Below, in pieces: positions 47,551-55,677 of a stretch of DNA of 64,000 nucleotides. This stretch comes from Heyndrickxia ginsengihumi (GTDB taxonomy: Bacteria; Bacillota; Bacilli; Bacillales; Bacillaceae_C): positions 1-64,000 of the forward strand of contig NZ_JAAIWK010000009.1 in the NCBI RefSeq assembly GCF_011008565.1. Direction: 5' to 3'. The notes below the pieces were generated by a model, which worked only from the letters and a program-made list of their open reading frames with translations, was not told where the DNA came from and searched no databases. Positions within the stretch are counted from its first letter, which is position 1; every line of letters begins with the position of its first letter. Made by a program: the position numbers and the translations under genes.

Positions 47551-47558
47551 TCATTACA
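47542..47558. promoter_or_regulatory. GlnR/TnrA-type box at the OHCU decarboxylase promoter
   Basis: TGTTATATTTCATTACA matches TGTNANAWWWTMTNACA at 16 of 17 positions and covers the -10 and the expected start, so binding there should repress. Confidence 0.7.
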
Positions 47559-47592
47559 CGTTATTTAAAATTATGGTAGGGAGTTGTCGATA

Positions 47593-48102
47593 TTGTTCAC
47601 CATTACAAATCTAAATGAAATGAGTGAAGTGCAGCTTGTTAAAGTATTAGGGAGTGTATTTGAACATTCTCCGTGGGTACCAAGAAAGGCCGCTCGTTTT
47701 CGTCCCTTTCTTTCTCTCGAGGATCTTCATAAAAAAATGGTTGAAGCTGTTAAATCCGCTACCCCAAAAGAACAATTGAATTTAATTCTTTCCCATCCTA
47801 ACTTAGGGGCAAAATCGAACATGAGCAATCTTTCTAAAGGAGAACAAAACTCCGCTGGCATTGATCACTTATCGTTAAAAGACTATAAAAGATTTCTGAT
47901 CGCTAATCATGACTATATGAATAAATTCGGCTTTCCTTTTATCATGGCAGTAAAAGGGCGGACGAAAGACGAAATTTACGAAGCAATGATGGAAAGATTG
48001 CAAAACTCAAAATCCAATGAATTGAAACGGGCATTGGAGGAAATCTATCAAATCGCCCTTTTTCGGCTTCAAGAAATGATTATCATAACAGAAGAAGTAT
48101 AA
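47593..48102 (+). CDS. pucL: OHCU decarboxylase (stand-alone)
   Basis: Converts 2-oxo-4-hydroxy-4-carboxy-5-ureidoimidazoline to S-allantoin. 169 residues, with the catalytic His in LILSHPNLG and the conserved FGFPFIMAVKGR. In B. subtilis the same domain is the N-terminal part of PucL, fused to urate oxidase; here it stops without the uricase. The symbol is used only for that correspondence. The start chosen is TTG 47593, with GGGAG 9 nt upstream; TTG 47584 abuts that site. Followed by pucM after 117 bp, on the same strand. Confidence 0.9.
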   Translation: MFTITNLNEMSEVQLVKVLGSVFEHSPWVPRKAARFRPFLSLEDLHKKMVEAVKSATPKEQLNLILSHPNLGAKSNMSNLSKGEQNSAGIDHLSLKDYKRFLIANHDYMNKFGFPFIMAVKGRTKDEIYEAMMERLQNSKSNELKRALEEIYQIALFRLQEMIIITEEV

Positions 48103-48219
48103 ATGGATGTTTTCTTAATCTGGACGAGAGACATCAGTCTATGAACACCATGAATCTCTCGTTCGTATATTTCGAACATAACGAATATAAAAATAAACAA
48201 TAAGTGAGGATTATGAAGC

Positions 48220-48570
48220 ATGACAGGTATTACGACACATATTTTAGATCTTACAATCGGAAAACCAGTAGCAAATATAGTGATTGAACTATTTTACTTA
48301 CAAGATTCTAAAAAATTTATAAACAAAGGAATCACAAATGAGGACGGACGTATAGACAAACCGTTATTAGAGAAAACCGATTTGAAGGAAGGACAATACG
48401 AGTTACTTTTTCATATCGGTCCTTACTCAAGTTCAAAACACACCACCGTAACAAACCATCCTTTCCTAGATGAAATACCTGTTCGCTTTAATATTGTCGA
48501 TGTCAACCAGCATTACCACATACCTTTATTAATTTCAGCCTGGGGATACCAAATATACAGAGGAAGCTAA
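48220..48570 (+). CDS. pucM: 5-hydroxyisourate hydrolase (transthyretin-related)
   Basis: Hydrolyses 5-hydroxyisourate to OHCU. It is a 116-residue transthyretin-like protein; THILDLTIGKPVANI holds the conserved first His and the terminal YRGS is the family hallmark. It follows the OHCU decarboxylase in the same direction. Start ATG 48220 after GTGAGG. Confidence 0.95.
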   Translation: MTGITTHILDLTIGKPVANIVIELFYLQDSKKFINKGITNEDGRIDKPLLEKTDLKEGQYELLFHIGPYSSSKHTTVTNHPFLDEIPVRFNIVDVNQHYHIPLLISAWGYQIYRGS

Positions 48571-48610
48571 TCCATTCCTTTTTTAAGTGTGCAAATAAAC
48601 GATTATTATT

Positions 48611-48655
48611 AAAAGAGGAAACAACTTGACTCTATTGTCGAGCTGTTTCCTCTTT
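48611..48655. terminator. Bidirectional terminator between pucM and the amidase gene
   Basis: AAAAGAGGAAACA / TGTTTCCTCTTTT, 13 bp perfect, with an inner TTGAC/GTCGA pair, between convergent genes. Confidence 0.8.
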
Positions 48656-48680
48656 TACGTACTATTTATAATTAAGAGAT

Positions 48681-49865
48681 TTAATGATAACTTTGAACAA
48701 ACCTTTGTTTCGCCCATTCTAAAAGCCGTAAATCTTGATTATATCCAGCGATAATCGATAATCCGATTGTTTTTCCCTTTTGATTAATAAAAGGAATCGT
48801 TAATTGCGGCAAACCAGATAATCCAGCGATACAACTAAGCTGCATTGTATGTGTCCTTGTCATTTCAACTTCATTTAATGACCTGCCGATAGCTGGGGCT
48901 GGTCCTGGCGTTGTTGGCATTACGATGCACCCTGTTTCCCCAAGCAGTTCTCTTAAATGTTGCTGTACTTTAACACGCAGCTGGTTGGCCACCTCCCATT
49001 CTTGATCTTCTCTAATGGTTGCTGCCCATTCAAACCTTTCAGCAATATCAGGACCGAATGCTGGTTTAACTTTTTCAATCCAATCGCCATGCGTTTTCCA
49101 AATCTCCCTTGCTTGCAGCAGGCGAAACGCATTACTCCAAGTTTCAAGTGATTCCTCCGCAATGTTCTTCCTTTTTATTTCTGCATGATTTGTTTTTAAA
49201 CATGATAAATGATCTTGAAGAGTAATTTTTGTATCATCTTCAACTATTTTCCACGCATCATTTGCAATATATACTGTTTCAAAATCCGCTTCATACTCAT
49301 TCCCATCCTGTAATAAAACACTTCCGACATTGCATAAATGCTTTATATCTCTAGCCATCCAACCAATTGTGTCGAACTGCGGCGCTAACGGAATGACTCC
49401 TTCCATTGAAATCACACCATGTGAAGGACGAAATCCAAAGACGCCACAATATGAAGAGGGAATTCTTACAGACCCTCCTGTATCAGTTCCTAACGCAACA
49501 TCTACGCACCCCGCTGCTACAGCTACCGCTGAACCACTAGATGAACCCCCAGGAATACAATCTATTGAATGAGGATTTTTCGGCGTTCCGTAATGGATAT
49601 TTTCTCCGTTTAGGCTATACATCAATTCATCTGTATGTGTTGCTCCTTTTAGCTGCGCTCCCGCTTTTAACATTAATTCAACAGAAGCTGCGTGCTGCTG
49701 AGCTTGCATATGAGTGTCGAGCCAATCTGGGTTTCCCGCAGCATTCGTGTGCCCCTTCACTGCAAAGACATCTTTTACAGCAAAAGATAACCCATTCAAT
49801 TTTCCATTTTCTATCGGGCTAACAGTTAGTTCTGGTGCCATAAATGCATTCCATCTATCCTCCAT
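48681..49865 (-). CDS. Amidase-signature hydrolase
   Basis: Amidase-signature enzyme of 394 residues. The Ser-cisSer-Lys set is seen as Lys in AVKDVF, GGSSSGSAVAVAAG, and the nucleophile in DTGGSVRIPSS. This family hydrolyses diverse amides. The start chosen is ATG 49865 behind AGGAG; the longer frame to 49985 lacks a ribosome site. It lies 130 bp downstream of the YwrD-type gene and is probably in the same operon. Neither a GatA nor an allophanate hydrolase assignment is supported (no GatB/GatC or biotin carboxylase nearby), so the substrate is open. Confidence 0.85.
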   Translation of the reverse strand: MEDRWNAFMAPELTVSPIENGKLNGLSFAVKDVFAVKGHTNAAGNPDWLDTHMQAQQHAASVELMLKAGAQLKGATHTDELMYSLNGENIHYGTPKNPHSIDCIPGGSSSGSAVAVAAGCVDVALGTDTGGSVRIPSSYCGVFGFRPSHGVISMEGVIPLAPQFDTIGWMARDIKHLCNVGSVLLQDGNEYEADFETVYIANDAWKIVEDDTKITLQDHLSCLKTNHAEIKRKNIAEESLETWSNAFRLLQAREIWKTHGDWIEKVKPAFGPDIAERFEWAATIREDQEWEVANQLRVKVQQHLRELLGETGCIVMPTTPGPAPAIGRSLNEVEMTRTHTMQLSCIAGLSGLPQLTIPFINQKGKTIGLSIIAGYNQDLRLLEWAKQRFVQSYH

Positions 49866-49995
49866 TAAACATTCTCCTTTTTTTAAACTAGTCATATTGT
49901 TACTATTCATGTCAGTCATGTCAGCAGATTGTTCACATCTATAAAAATACAATTCTCTGACAAGAAAGATGAACTTCAATATCAATTGCCGATCA

Positions 49996-51576
49996 TTACC
50001 ATCCTAGCGCTGCCCCATCACAGCGGGGGTCTGTCCCACCTATTCGAAATCCCTGTTCATCGATTTGTATCGCATGAGCATGCCCCATTACCCCGTCATA
50101 TGCGTGAACTTTACGAACGAGATGACCCGCTTTAACAAGTGCCGTGCACACATGATCATTTACTCTCTCCTCAATTTTTAACTCTTCCGTCTGTTCTCCC
50201 CACGTTCTTCCCCAAACCCATCGCGGTTCAGATACAGCTTCTTGTGGATTCATTCCATAATGAATGATCCGTGTTATTAATGCTGTTTGTGTTTGCGGCT
50301 GCCCCTCTCCTCCTTGAGTACCGTATAAAATACTTGGTTTTCCATCTAAAAACGCCATTGCAGGCATCAACGTGTGGAATGTACGTTTATGTGGCTGCAA
50401 ATAGTTTACTTGCTTAGAATCTAATGAAAAAAACGAACCTCTATTTTGGAGCAAAATGCCAGTTGAACCAGCAACTATAGCCGAACCAAACTCAAAATAT
50501 AGACTTTGGATAAAAGAAACAGCATTCCCTTCTTCATCTACAACCGCTGCATACGCAGTATCACTTCCTAATGGTTCCGATTGGAATTCATGTGCTTTAT
50601 TATATTGAATTTCTTGCGCGAGCTCTGCACCATAATGTTTACTAAGCAATTTATTCAACGGAATATTAGAAAATTCAGGATCCGTCAACACTTCATTTCT
50701 ATCCCGAAAAGCTTTCTTTAAAGCTTCTATTAATAAATGATAATATTCATAGGAGCCATGCTTAATTGTGCTGAAATCATAATTTTCCAAAATATTCAAC
50801 GCCATTAAAGCTGTAAATCCTTGTGAATTAGGCGGAACTTGATAAACTGTGTAGTCATGATAAGTTGTCGAAATCGGTTCAACCCAATTCCCGTAATGAT
50901 CTGCAAAATCGTCGAATAGCAAGTAGCCGTCATTTTCCCTCATGTATGTAACAATTTCCTTCGCAATGGCTCCTTTATAAAAGACGTCTCTACCATTTTC
51001 GGCTATTTTAATCAAAGACTCCCCCAAATCCTTTTGGACAAATTTTTGTCCAGCACTTGGAACTTTACCGTAAGGAAGATAAATATTAGCAGTGCTTTCA
51101 GTTTCTGCTAGTACACTCTGTGCTAGAGTTGTATTTTTATATTGATCCGGAGAAAACGGAAAACCATTCAACGCATAAGTAATTGCCGGTTCAAGCACCT
51201 CTTTGAAAGAAAATCTACCATATTCTTTCAAAATAGCATCCCAGCTATCAACCATACCAGGAACAGTAATCGCACTTCTAATCCCTCTCGTCGGAATCCT
51301 TCCTTCATCAGCATAGTGCTGCGCATCCAATTGATAGCCAGATCGACCGCTACCGTTATAAGCTCGAAGCTTTCCATCACGTTGATGCCAAGTTAGCCAA
51401 AAGGAGTCACCGCCAATCCCAGTCATATGGGGGTACACAACCGCTAAACAGGCACTAACCGCGACAGCTGCATCAAATGCATTCCCTCCCTTCTCAAGTA
51501 TTCTTGCACCTGCAGCTGAAGCCAAATAATGTGGACTTACTACCATTGTCTTTGTACCAATTTTCGCTTTATTCAA
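49996..51576 (-). CDS. ywrD: Gamma-glutamyltransferase family protein, YwrD type
   Basis: N-terminal nucleophile hydrolase/transferase of 526 residues. The two-subunit core is visible: GGNAFDAAVAVSACLAVVYPHMTGIGGDSFW in the large part (partly shown as GGNAFDAAVAVSAC), and the self-processing Thr in SDTAYAAVVDEEGNAVS beginning the small subunit. No signal peptide, so cytosolic, unlike exported Ggt. It is next to the Lrp-type regulator and the two chromate-transport genes, the same neighbourhood as ywrABCD of B. subtilis. Confidence 0.9.
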   Translation of the reverse strand: MNKAKIGTKTMVVSPHYLASAAGARILEKGGNAFDAAVAVSACLAVVYPHMTGIGGDSFWLTWHQRDGKLRAYNGSGRSGYQLDAQHYADEGRIPTRGIRSAITVPGMVDSWDAILKEYGRFSFKEVLEPAITYALNGFPFSPDQYKNTTLAQSVLAETESTANIYLPYGKVPSAGQKFVQKDLGESLIKIAENGRDVFYKGAIAKEIVTYMRENDGYLLFDDFADHYGNWVEPISTTYHDYTVYQVPPNSQGFTALMALNILENYDFSTIKHGSYEYYHLLIEALKKAFRDRNEVLTDPEFSNIPLNKLLSKHYGAELAQEIQYNKAHEFQSEPLGSDTAYAAVVDEEGNAVSFIQSLYFEFGSAIVAGSTGILLQNRGSFFSLDSKQVNYLQPHKRTFHTLMPAMAFLDGKPSILYGTQGGEGQPQTQTALITRIIHYGMNPQEAVSEPRWVWGRTWGEQTEELKIEERVNDHVCTALVKAGHLVRKVHAYDGVMGHAHAIQIDEQGFRIGGTDPRCDGAALGW

Positions 51577-51657
51577 TGCCCTTCCCCCATCCTATTTAGT
51601 ATCATTTATTTAACCATATATTTTTATATAAATCCATCTATTCTGATTATTTAGTTT

Positions 51658-52889
51658 TTATACTTTTTCAATCTCTATTCTCTTCAATTTCAACACAGTT
51701 GTGGCTGGCTTTGAATCTGAAAATAAAAATAGAAAACCACCTACTAGTAGCAATACACCCGAAACGTAAAAACCTATTTCAATTTTTCCTGTCGCTTCCG
51801 CTAAGTAGCCTGTAATATATGGAGCAAAAATGGATGAAGACATGCCAGCAAAATTAAAAATGCTGTATGCTCGTGAATACATGGATGAAGGTGTGTTATC
51901 AGCAATATAAGATATTAATACAGGGTCAAGTGCTAATTTTCCAATTAATCCGTAAACAATGAGCCCGACAATCATATACGAAAAACTATTTGTATACGGA
52001 ATAACAAATTGGCATACTGTTCCTAATATCGAAAGTAGTACAATTAATATTTTCTTATTTTTTATTCTATCTGATAAGAAACCGAATAATAATGCCCCTG
52101 GAATGGATGCCCACGGAACTAACGATGCAATAATCCCTGTTTGCGAACCGGAAACACCTCTTTCTGTTTGTAAATAGTACGGAAGCCACGTCATCATACT
52201 AAAGAAGCCATATAACGAACAAAAAATTAAAATATAAGTAATGAGATGGTTTTTGCTAAACAGCACTTTCATATTTACATGTTCCATCATCTGTTTTTCT
52301 TTAGCACTTTGCTTATGTCTGTAATCATCTTTAACAAATAAGCCAATAAGCAGTGCTACAACTACTGTAAGAACGCCAAACACATAAAACGAAAACTGCC
52401 AATCTTTTTTTAGCGTAAATGTAAAGTAACTTGAAGCAATAAAACCTGCTGAAATCCCCCGATAGCCATCCCACTATTAATCATCGCCGAAGAAACACCG
52501 CGGTATTTCTTCGGGATGAAATTTGAAGAAATGCCGTACTGTGGACCATAATAGGTTCCTTCTCCCAAACCTGTGATCATTCTAATAAATAGAAACATAA
52601 TCAATCCTGGCGCAGCACCACTAAGCAATGTTCCAATCCCAAATAGAATATATCCTGCTACAAGCACTTTTACCCTTCCAATCCGATCAGCTAAAAATCC
52701 TGCAGGTATTTGCATAACCGCGTATGCAATAAAAAATACTGTCGACATTAACCCAAGTTCACTCTTACTTAAATCCCAGTCATTTTGAATAGTCCCCATC
52801 ACCGGTGATAAAATATTGCGATCTGCATACATAAAGGCCCAGCCCAGCGCAAAAAGAATAATTAAGACAACAGGATTTTTTGTTTTCAA
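51658..52889 (-). pseudogene. MFS transporter (anion:cation symporter-like), frameshifted
   Basis: A twelve-segment major facilitator split into two frames. The first part (from 52889) has the AYADRNILSPV start and GEGTYYGPQYG; after GMAIGG the frame is lost at a run of five C at 52455-52459, and the other frame carries on sensibly (ISAGFIASSYFTF) to 51658. Adding one base, or removing two, in the run restores about 410 residues. Homopolymer position suggests sequencing error or slippage. It is the first gene of a possible operon with the YwrD-like and amidase genes, 81 bp away. The substrate is unknown; family members move organic acids, so a glutamyl compound or ureide is only a guess. Confidence 0.85.
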
Positions 52890-52910
52890 TTTTAATTCCC
52901 CCTTTTTGAA

Positions 52911-52927
52911 TGTTATGATATCTCACT
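52911..52927. promoter_or_regulatory. Weaker GlnR/TnrA-like box before the MFS gene
   Basis: TGTTATGATATCTCACT matches the consensus at 15 of 17. It lies between the likely promoter and the start codon, 50 bp from the next candidate. AT-rich DNA gives chance matches at this level. Confidence 0.35.
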
Positions 52928-52960
52928 CATTCAGACAAAAAAATTATTTTTATTCTGTAT

Positions 52961-52977
52961 TGTAAGATATTATAATC
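52961..52977. promoter_or_regulatory. Weaker GlnR/TnrA-like box at the MFS promoter
   Basis: TGTAAGATATTATAATC matches at 15 of 17 positions, just downstream of the expected start of the promoter at 52987-53015. Confidence 0.35.
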
Positions 52978-52986
52978 TTTAATGCT

Positions 52987-53015
52987 ATTAAACATAACAT
53001 AAACAAAATTGTCAA
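52987..53015 (-). promoter_or_regulatory. Promoter of the MFS/YwrD/amidase operon
   Basis: On the minus strand TTGACA (53010-53015) and TTTAAT (52987-52992) with 17-bp spacing. The remaining part of the 452-bp gap to the regulator gene, 53016-53341, is AT-rich and holds nothing else I can support. Confidence 0.6.
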
Positions 53016-53341
53016 TATAGTTAATTGCAAAAAGAAACTAAAAATTGATTCTTTATTGTTATTTAATTAAGAAAAGAGAAATATCCAACTTCAAATTGTT
53101 GGGTTTTATTTATTTTCTATTACAATACGAAACTAAATTAGATTCAGTAAGCGATTACAATCATTATTTCGTAAAAAAAATGATCGTAAACATAATTAAA
53201 AATCATCCTAATCTATATCAATTTGTAAGTTTAATTCGAATTTTTCATTGATATAGATTAATTGTTTCGTTATATTTAAATCATATAGAAATACAAATAA
53301 CTATTTTGTTTACAATTTGAAAAAAGGAGGACCGGATAGAT

Positions 53342-53821
53342 ATGCAATCGAAACAAGATGATAAACATTCAATCCAACTAGATGAAATTGATCGCCACAT
53401 CATCCAATTATTAAATGAAAACGGCAGAATATCTTTTACTGATTTGGCGAAGGAAATTAAACTTTCTCGTGTTGCCGTTCAAGCACGTATTAATGCGATG
53501 GTTGAAAATGGTGTAATTGAACGCTTTACCGCTGTTATTAACCCCGAAAAGATCGGTTTGCTTGTCTCAGCTTTTTTTAATGTTGAAGTAGAACCAAAAC
53601 ATCTGCAACAGGTTGCTGATATTTTAGCTGAAGACCCTGCCGTATCAAGTCTTTATCATATGACAGGTCCAAGCAAGCTCCACATGCATGGACTATTTAA
53701 AGATAACCGTGAGATGGAAAAATTTTTAGAGGAGAGATTATATCCTCTACCCGGCATTATGAGTGTGGATTGCCAAATATTAATCAAACGTTATAAAAGT
53801 CGAATTGGAATGAAATTATAA
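53342..53821 (+). CDS. ywrC: Lrp/AsnC-family regulator, YwrC type
   Basis: A 159-residue regulator with an N-terminal winged helix ([37 protein letters not shown]) and a C-terminal RAM ligand domain ([18 protein letters not shown]). Start ATG 53342 after GGAGGACC. It is 14 bp before the two chromate-transport genes, as in B. subtilis ywrC-ywrB-ywrA, and divergent from the MFS/YwrD/amidase operon, so it may control both sides. Confidence 0.92.
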   Translation: MQSKQDDKHSIQLDEIDRHIIQLLNENGRISFTDLAKEIKLSRVAVQARINAMVENGVIERFTAVINPEKIGLLVSAFFNVEVEPKHLQQVADILAEDPAVSSLYHMTGPSKLHMHGLFKDNREMEKFLEERLYPLPGIMSVDCQILIKRYKSRIGMKL

Positions 53822-53835
53822 AGGAGGTTGTAGTT

Positions 53836-54438
53836 TTGAAACAATCAAACAATCAATACTTGCAACTATGCGCAGCTATGGTACGTACCGGAATCCTTGG
53901 CTATGGCGGCGGTCCATCTGTAATGCCCCTTTTTCGCTACGAAGCAGTGATAAGATATAAGTGGATTAATGATGATGAATTCGGGGAAATATTAGCAATT
54001 GCCAACGCTCTTCCAGGGCCAATCGCAACAAAGATGGCCGCATACCTAGGTTACAAACTAAAGCATACTACCGGCGCTATCCTCGCAATCATTTGTCATA
54101 TACTTCCAAGTTGTATCGCAATGATTGCACTGCTTTCTGCCGTCAGTTTTTTAAGTACATCTAAAATTGTTTCCGGAATGATCGCTGCTGTTATGCCAGT
54201 TGTTGCTGTTATGCTTGGAATGATGGCTTACAAATTTGGTGAAAAATCGCTTAAAGGGCTCGGTATTATAATGGGAATAGCCGAATTTATTATATCGTTT
54301 CTGTTATTACAAGTCATTAATCTTAATTCCGGTGTTGTCATTCTTCTCTTTTTGGCTTACGGAAGCGTTCATTTTCGTGTTATTTCGAAATGGAAGAAAA
54401 AAGAAGAAAAGGATAAAGAAAGGAGTGCTGCAGGGTGA
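53836..54438 (+). CDS. ywrB: Chromate transporter, first half-size subunit
   Basis: CHR-family membrane protein of 200 residues (short chain). The N-terminal repeat motif GILGYGGGPSVMPLFRYEAV and LAIANALPGPIATKMAAYLGYK is clear. Short-chain proteins work as a pair with the next gene and are linked to chromate efflux in B. subtilis. The start is TTG 53836 with AAGGAGG upstream. Coupled to the next gene by a GTGA overlap. Confidence 0.92.
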   Translation: MKQSNNQYLQLCAAMVRTGILGYGGGPSVMPLFRYEAVIRYKWINDDEFGEILAIANALPGPIATKMAAYLGYKLKHTTGAILAIICHILPSCIAMIALLSAVSFLSTSKIVSGMIAAVMPVVAVMLGMMAYKFGEKSLKGLGIIMGIAEFIISFLLLQVINLNSGVVILLFLAYGSVHFRVISKWKKKEEKDKERSAAG

Positions 54439-54974
54439 CATGGCTCCATTTATTTCTCGGTTTTTTCATCGCTAATATACTAGGCTATGGCGGCGGTCCA
54501 TCATCAATCCCGCTAATGTATGATCAAATCGTTAAGCATTATCATTGGCTGAATAATACAGAATTTTCTAATATGCTCGCACTCGGAAACGCTCTTCCGG
54601 GGCCGATCGCAACAAAAATTGCCGCATTTGTTGGCTATCATACAGGCGGATGGCTCGGTGTGATTATCGCTTTAGCAGCAACAGTCGTGCCTTCTGCGTT
54701 GTTGCTCGTAATCTTGTTAAAAGTTTTACATAAACATCGTGACTCCCTGGTCGTCAAAGGAATGACCCTTTTAGTTCAACCAGTTCTTGCGATCATGATG
54801 ATCATCATCACTTGGCAAATGGCAAAAGACTCTTTTACATCCATCGGCATATGGCAGGCGTTAGGAATTGCAGCAGTTGCATTTTGGGCGATGGAAATAA
54901 GAAAAATACATCCAGCTATCATCATCTTGATCGCCTTTGCATATGGCGGCATTGTGCTTCAACATGTTGTATAA
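54435..54974 (+). CDS. ywrA: Chromate transporter, second half-size subunit
   Basis: Partner of the preceding protein; 179 residues, with ANILGYGGGPSSIPLMYDQIV and LALGNALPGPIATKIAAF. Starts at GTG 54435, overlapping the stop of the previous gene by 4 bp. Last gene before a strong terminator. Confidence 0.92.
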   Translation: MTWLHLFLGFFIANILGYGGGPSSIPLMYDQIVKHYHWLNNTEFSNMLALGNALPGPIATKIAAFVGYHTGGWLGVIIALAATVVPSALLLVILLKVLHKHRDSLVVKGMTLLVQPVLAIMMIIITWQMAKDSFTSIGIWQALGIAAVAFWAMEIRKIHPAIIILIAFAYGGIVLQHVV

Positions 54975-54988
54975 AACATATCGTCAAC

Positions 54989-55024
54989 AAAAGGGTTCAG
55001 AATGAAACCATTCTGAACCCTTTT
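54989..55024 (+). terminator. Terminator of ywrCBA
   Basis: AAAAGGGTTCAGAATG / CATTCTGAACCCTTTT, 16-bp perfect stem with a 4-nt loop. Confidence 0.9.
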
Positions 55025-55677
55025 ATCAAATCAAATTCATTTTGCTATTATTTTAAAAGATTACCTATTCTAAGGGAGTGTAAGATTATGATTTAGTACT
55101 TTATCATATAACAGTGCCAGCTATTGTTAAAGGAAAAAATTAAATAAAAATGGTGTTTAAATAATCTCAGTGGTCTCGAATAAGTTCAACTTTATCCGTC
55201 AAAGAAATCCAAACATAATGGAATATGAATCCTTCTTCACCCCCCTCCGCCTGTTGGTTCATAATCCCACTCATCTGGAACATTCGATTCTCAGCCTCAA
55301 AATTCTTCAATTTTCCTAATAATCGCATTATAAGTATCTTCCTCCGTATTCACCGTGCCTTTAGGTATCTGTATCCCTGCTTCAGTAATTGGCTGCCGAA
55401 ACATTATCATTGCGTTTTCCTATGTTTCATTCTTGTTATGTAACCGTCGGCTTTTCTAATCGAATTCATATAATACCGCCCCGCTTATTTTTCTCTTATC
55501 TTAGTATAAAAACTGCAATTTCCTGTGAATTTAAAGTTAACTATCAATAAAAAAGGTATTCATTTTTTCTACAATTCTTTTTTCTCATACAAAATGCCAC
55601 CTCCATTCTCTAAAATTAAGAAAATGCCGATGACATTCTGACAAATTTGCACCGAAACTATGTGGGATACCACAAAT
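55025..55677. other. Gene-poor stretch between ywrA and the NCS2 permease
   Basis: Apart from the relic listed separately at 55167-55410 I see no gene. The DNA is AT-rich with no strong hairpin or repeat. Confidence 0.4.
55167..55410 (-). pseudogene. Relic of an unidentified small gene, one-base shift
   Basis: On the minus strand an ATG at 55410 opens a plausible frame (MIMFRQPITEAGIQIPKG, then NTEEDTYNAIIRKIEEF) that stops at an AAAA/TTTT run (55299-55302). In the next frame sense continues (EAENRMFQMSGIM to TDKVELIRDH) until a stop at 55167. Removing one base gives 80 residues without stops. I do not recognise the family. An in-frame-looking short fragment (GYITRMKHRKTQ) lies just upstream. 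Confidence 0.4.

Noticed and set aside
48681-49865. Amidase as GatA or allophanate hydrolase
   Set aside because: No GatB/GatC beside it and no urea carboxylase partner or C-terminal allophanate domain; length fits a general amidase.
53045-53251. 68-residue plus-strand frame in the gap before ywrC
   Set aside because: AT-driven composition, no ribosome site, no recognisable motif, and it overlaps the promoter of the divergent operon.
55225-55443. 72-residue plus-strand frame
   Set aside because: Shadow of the minus-strand relic, whose reading gives more protein-like sequence.
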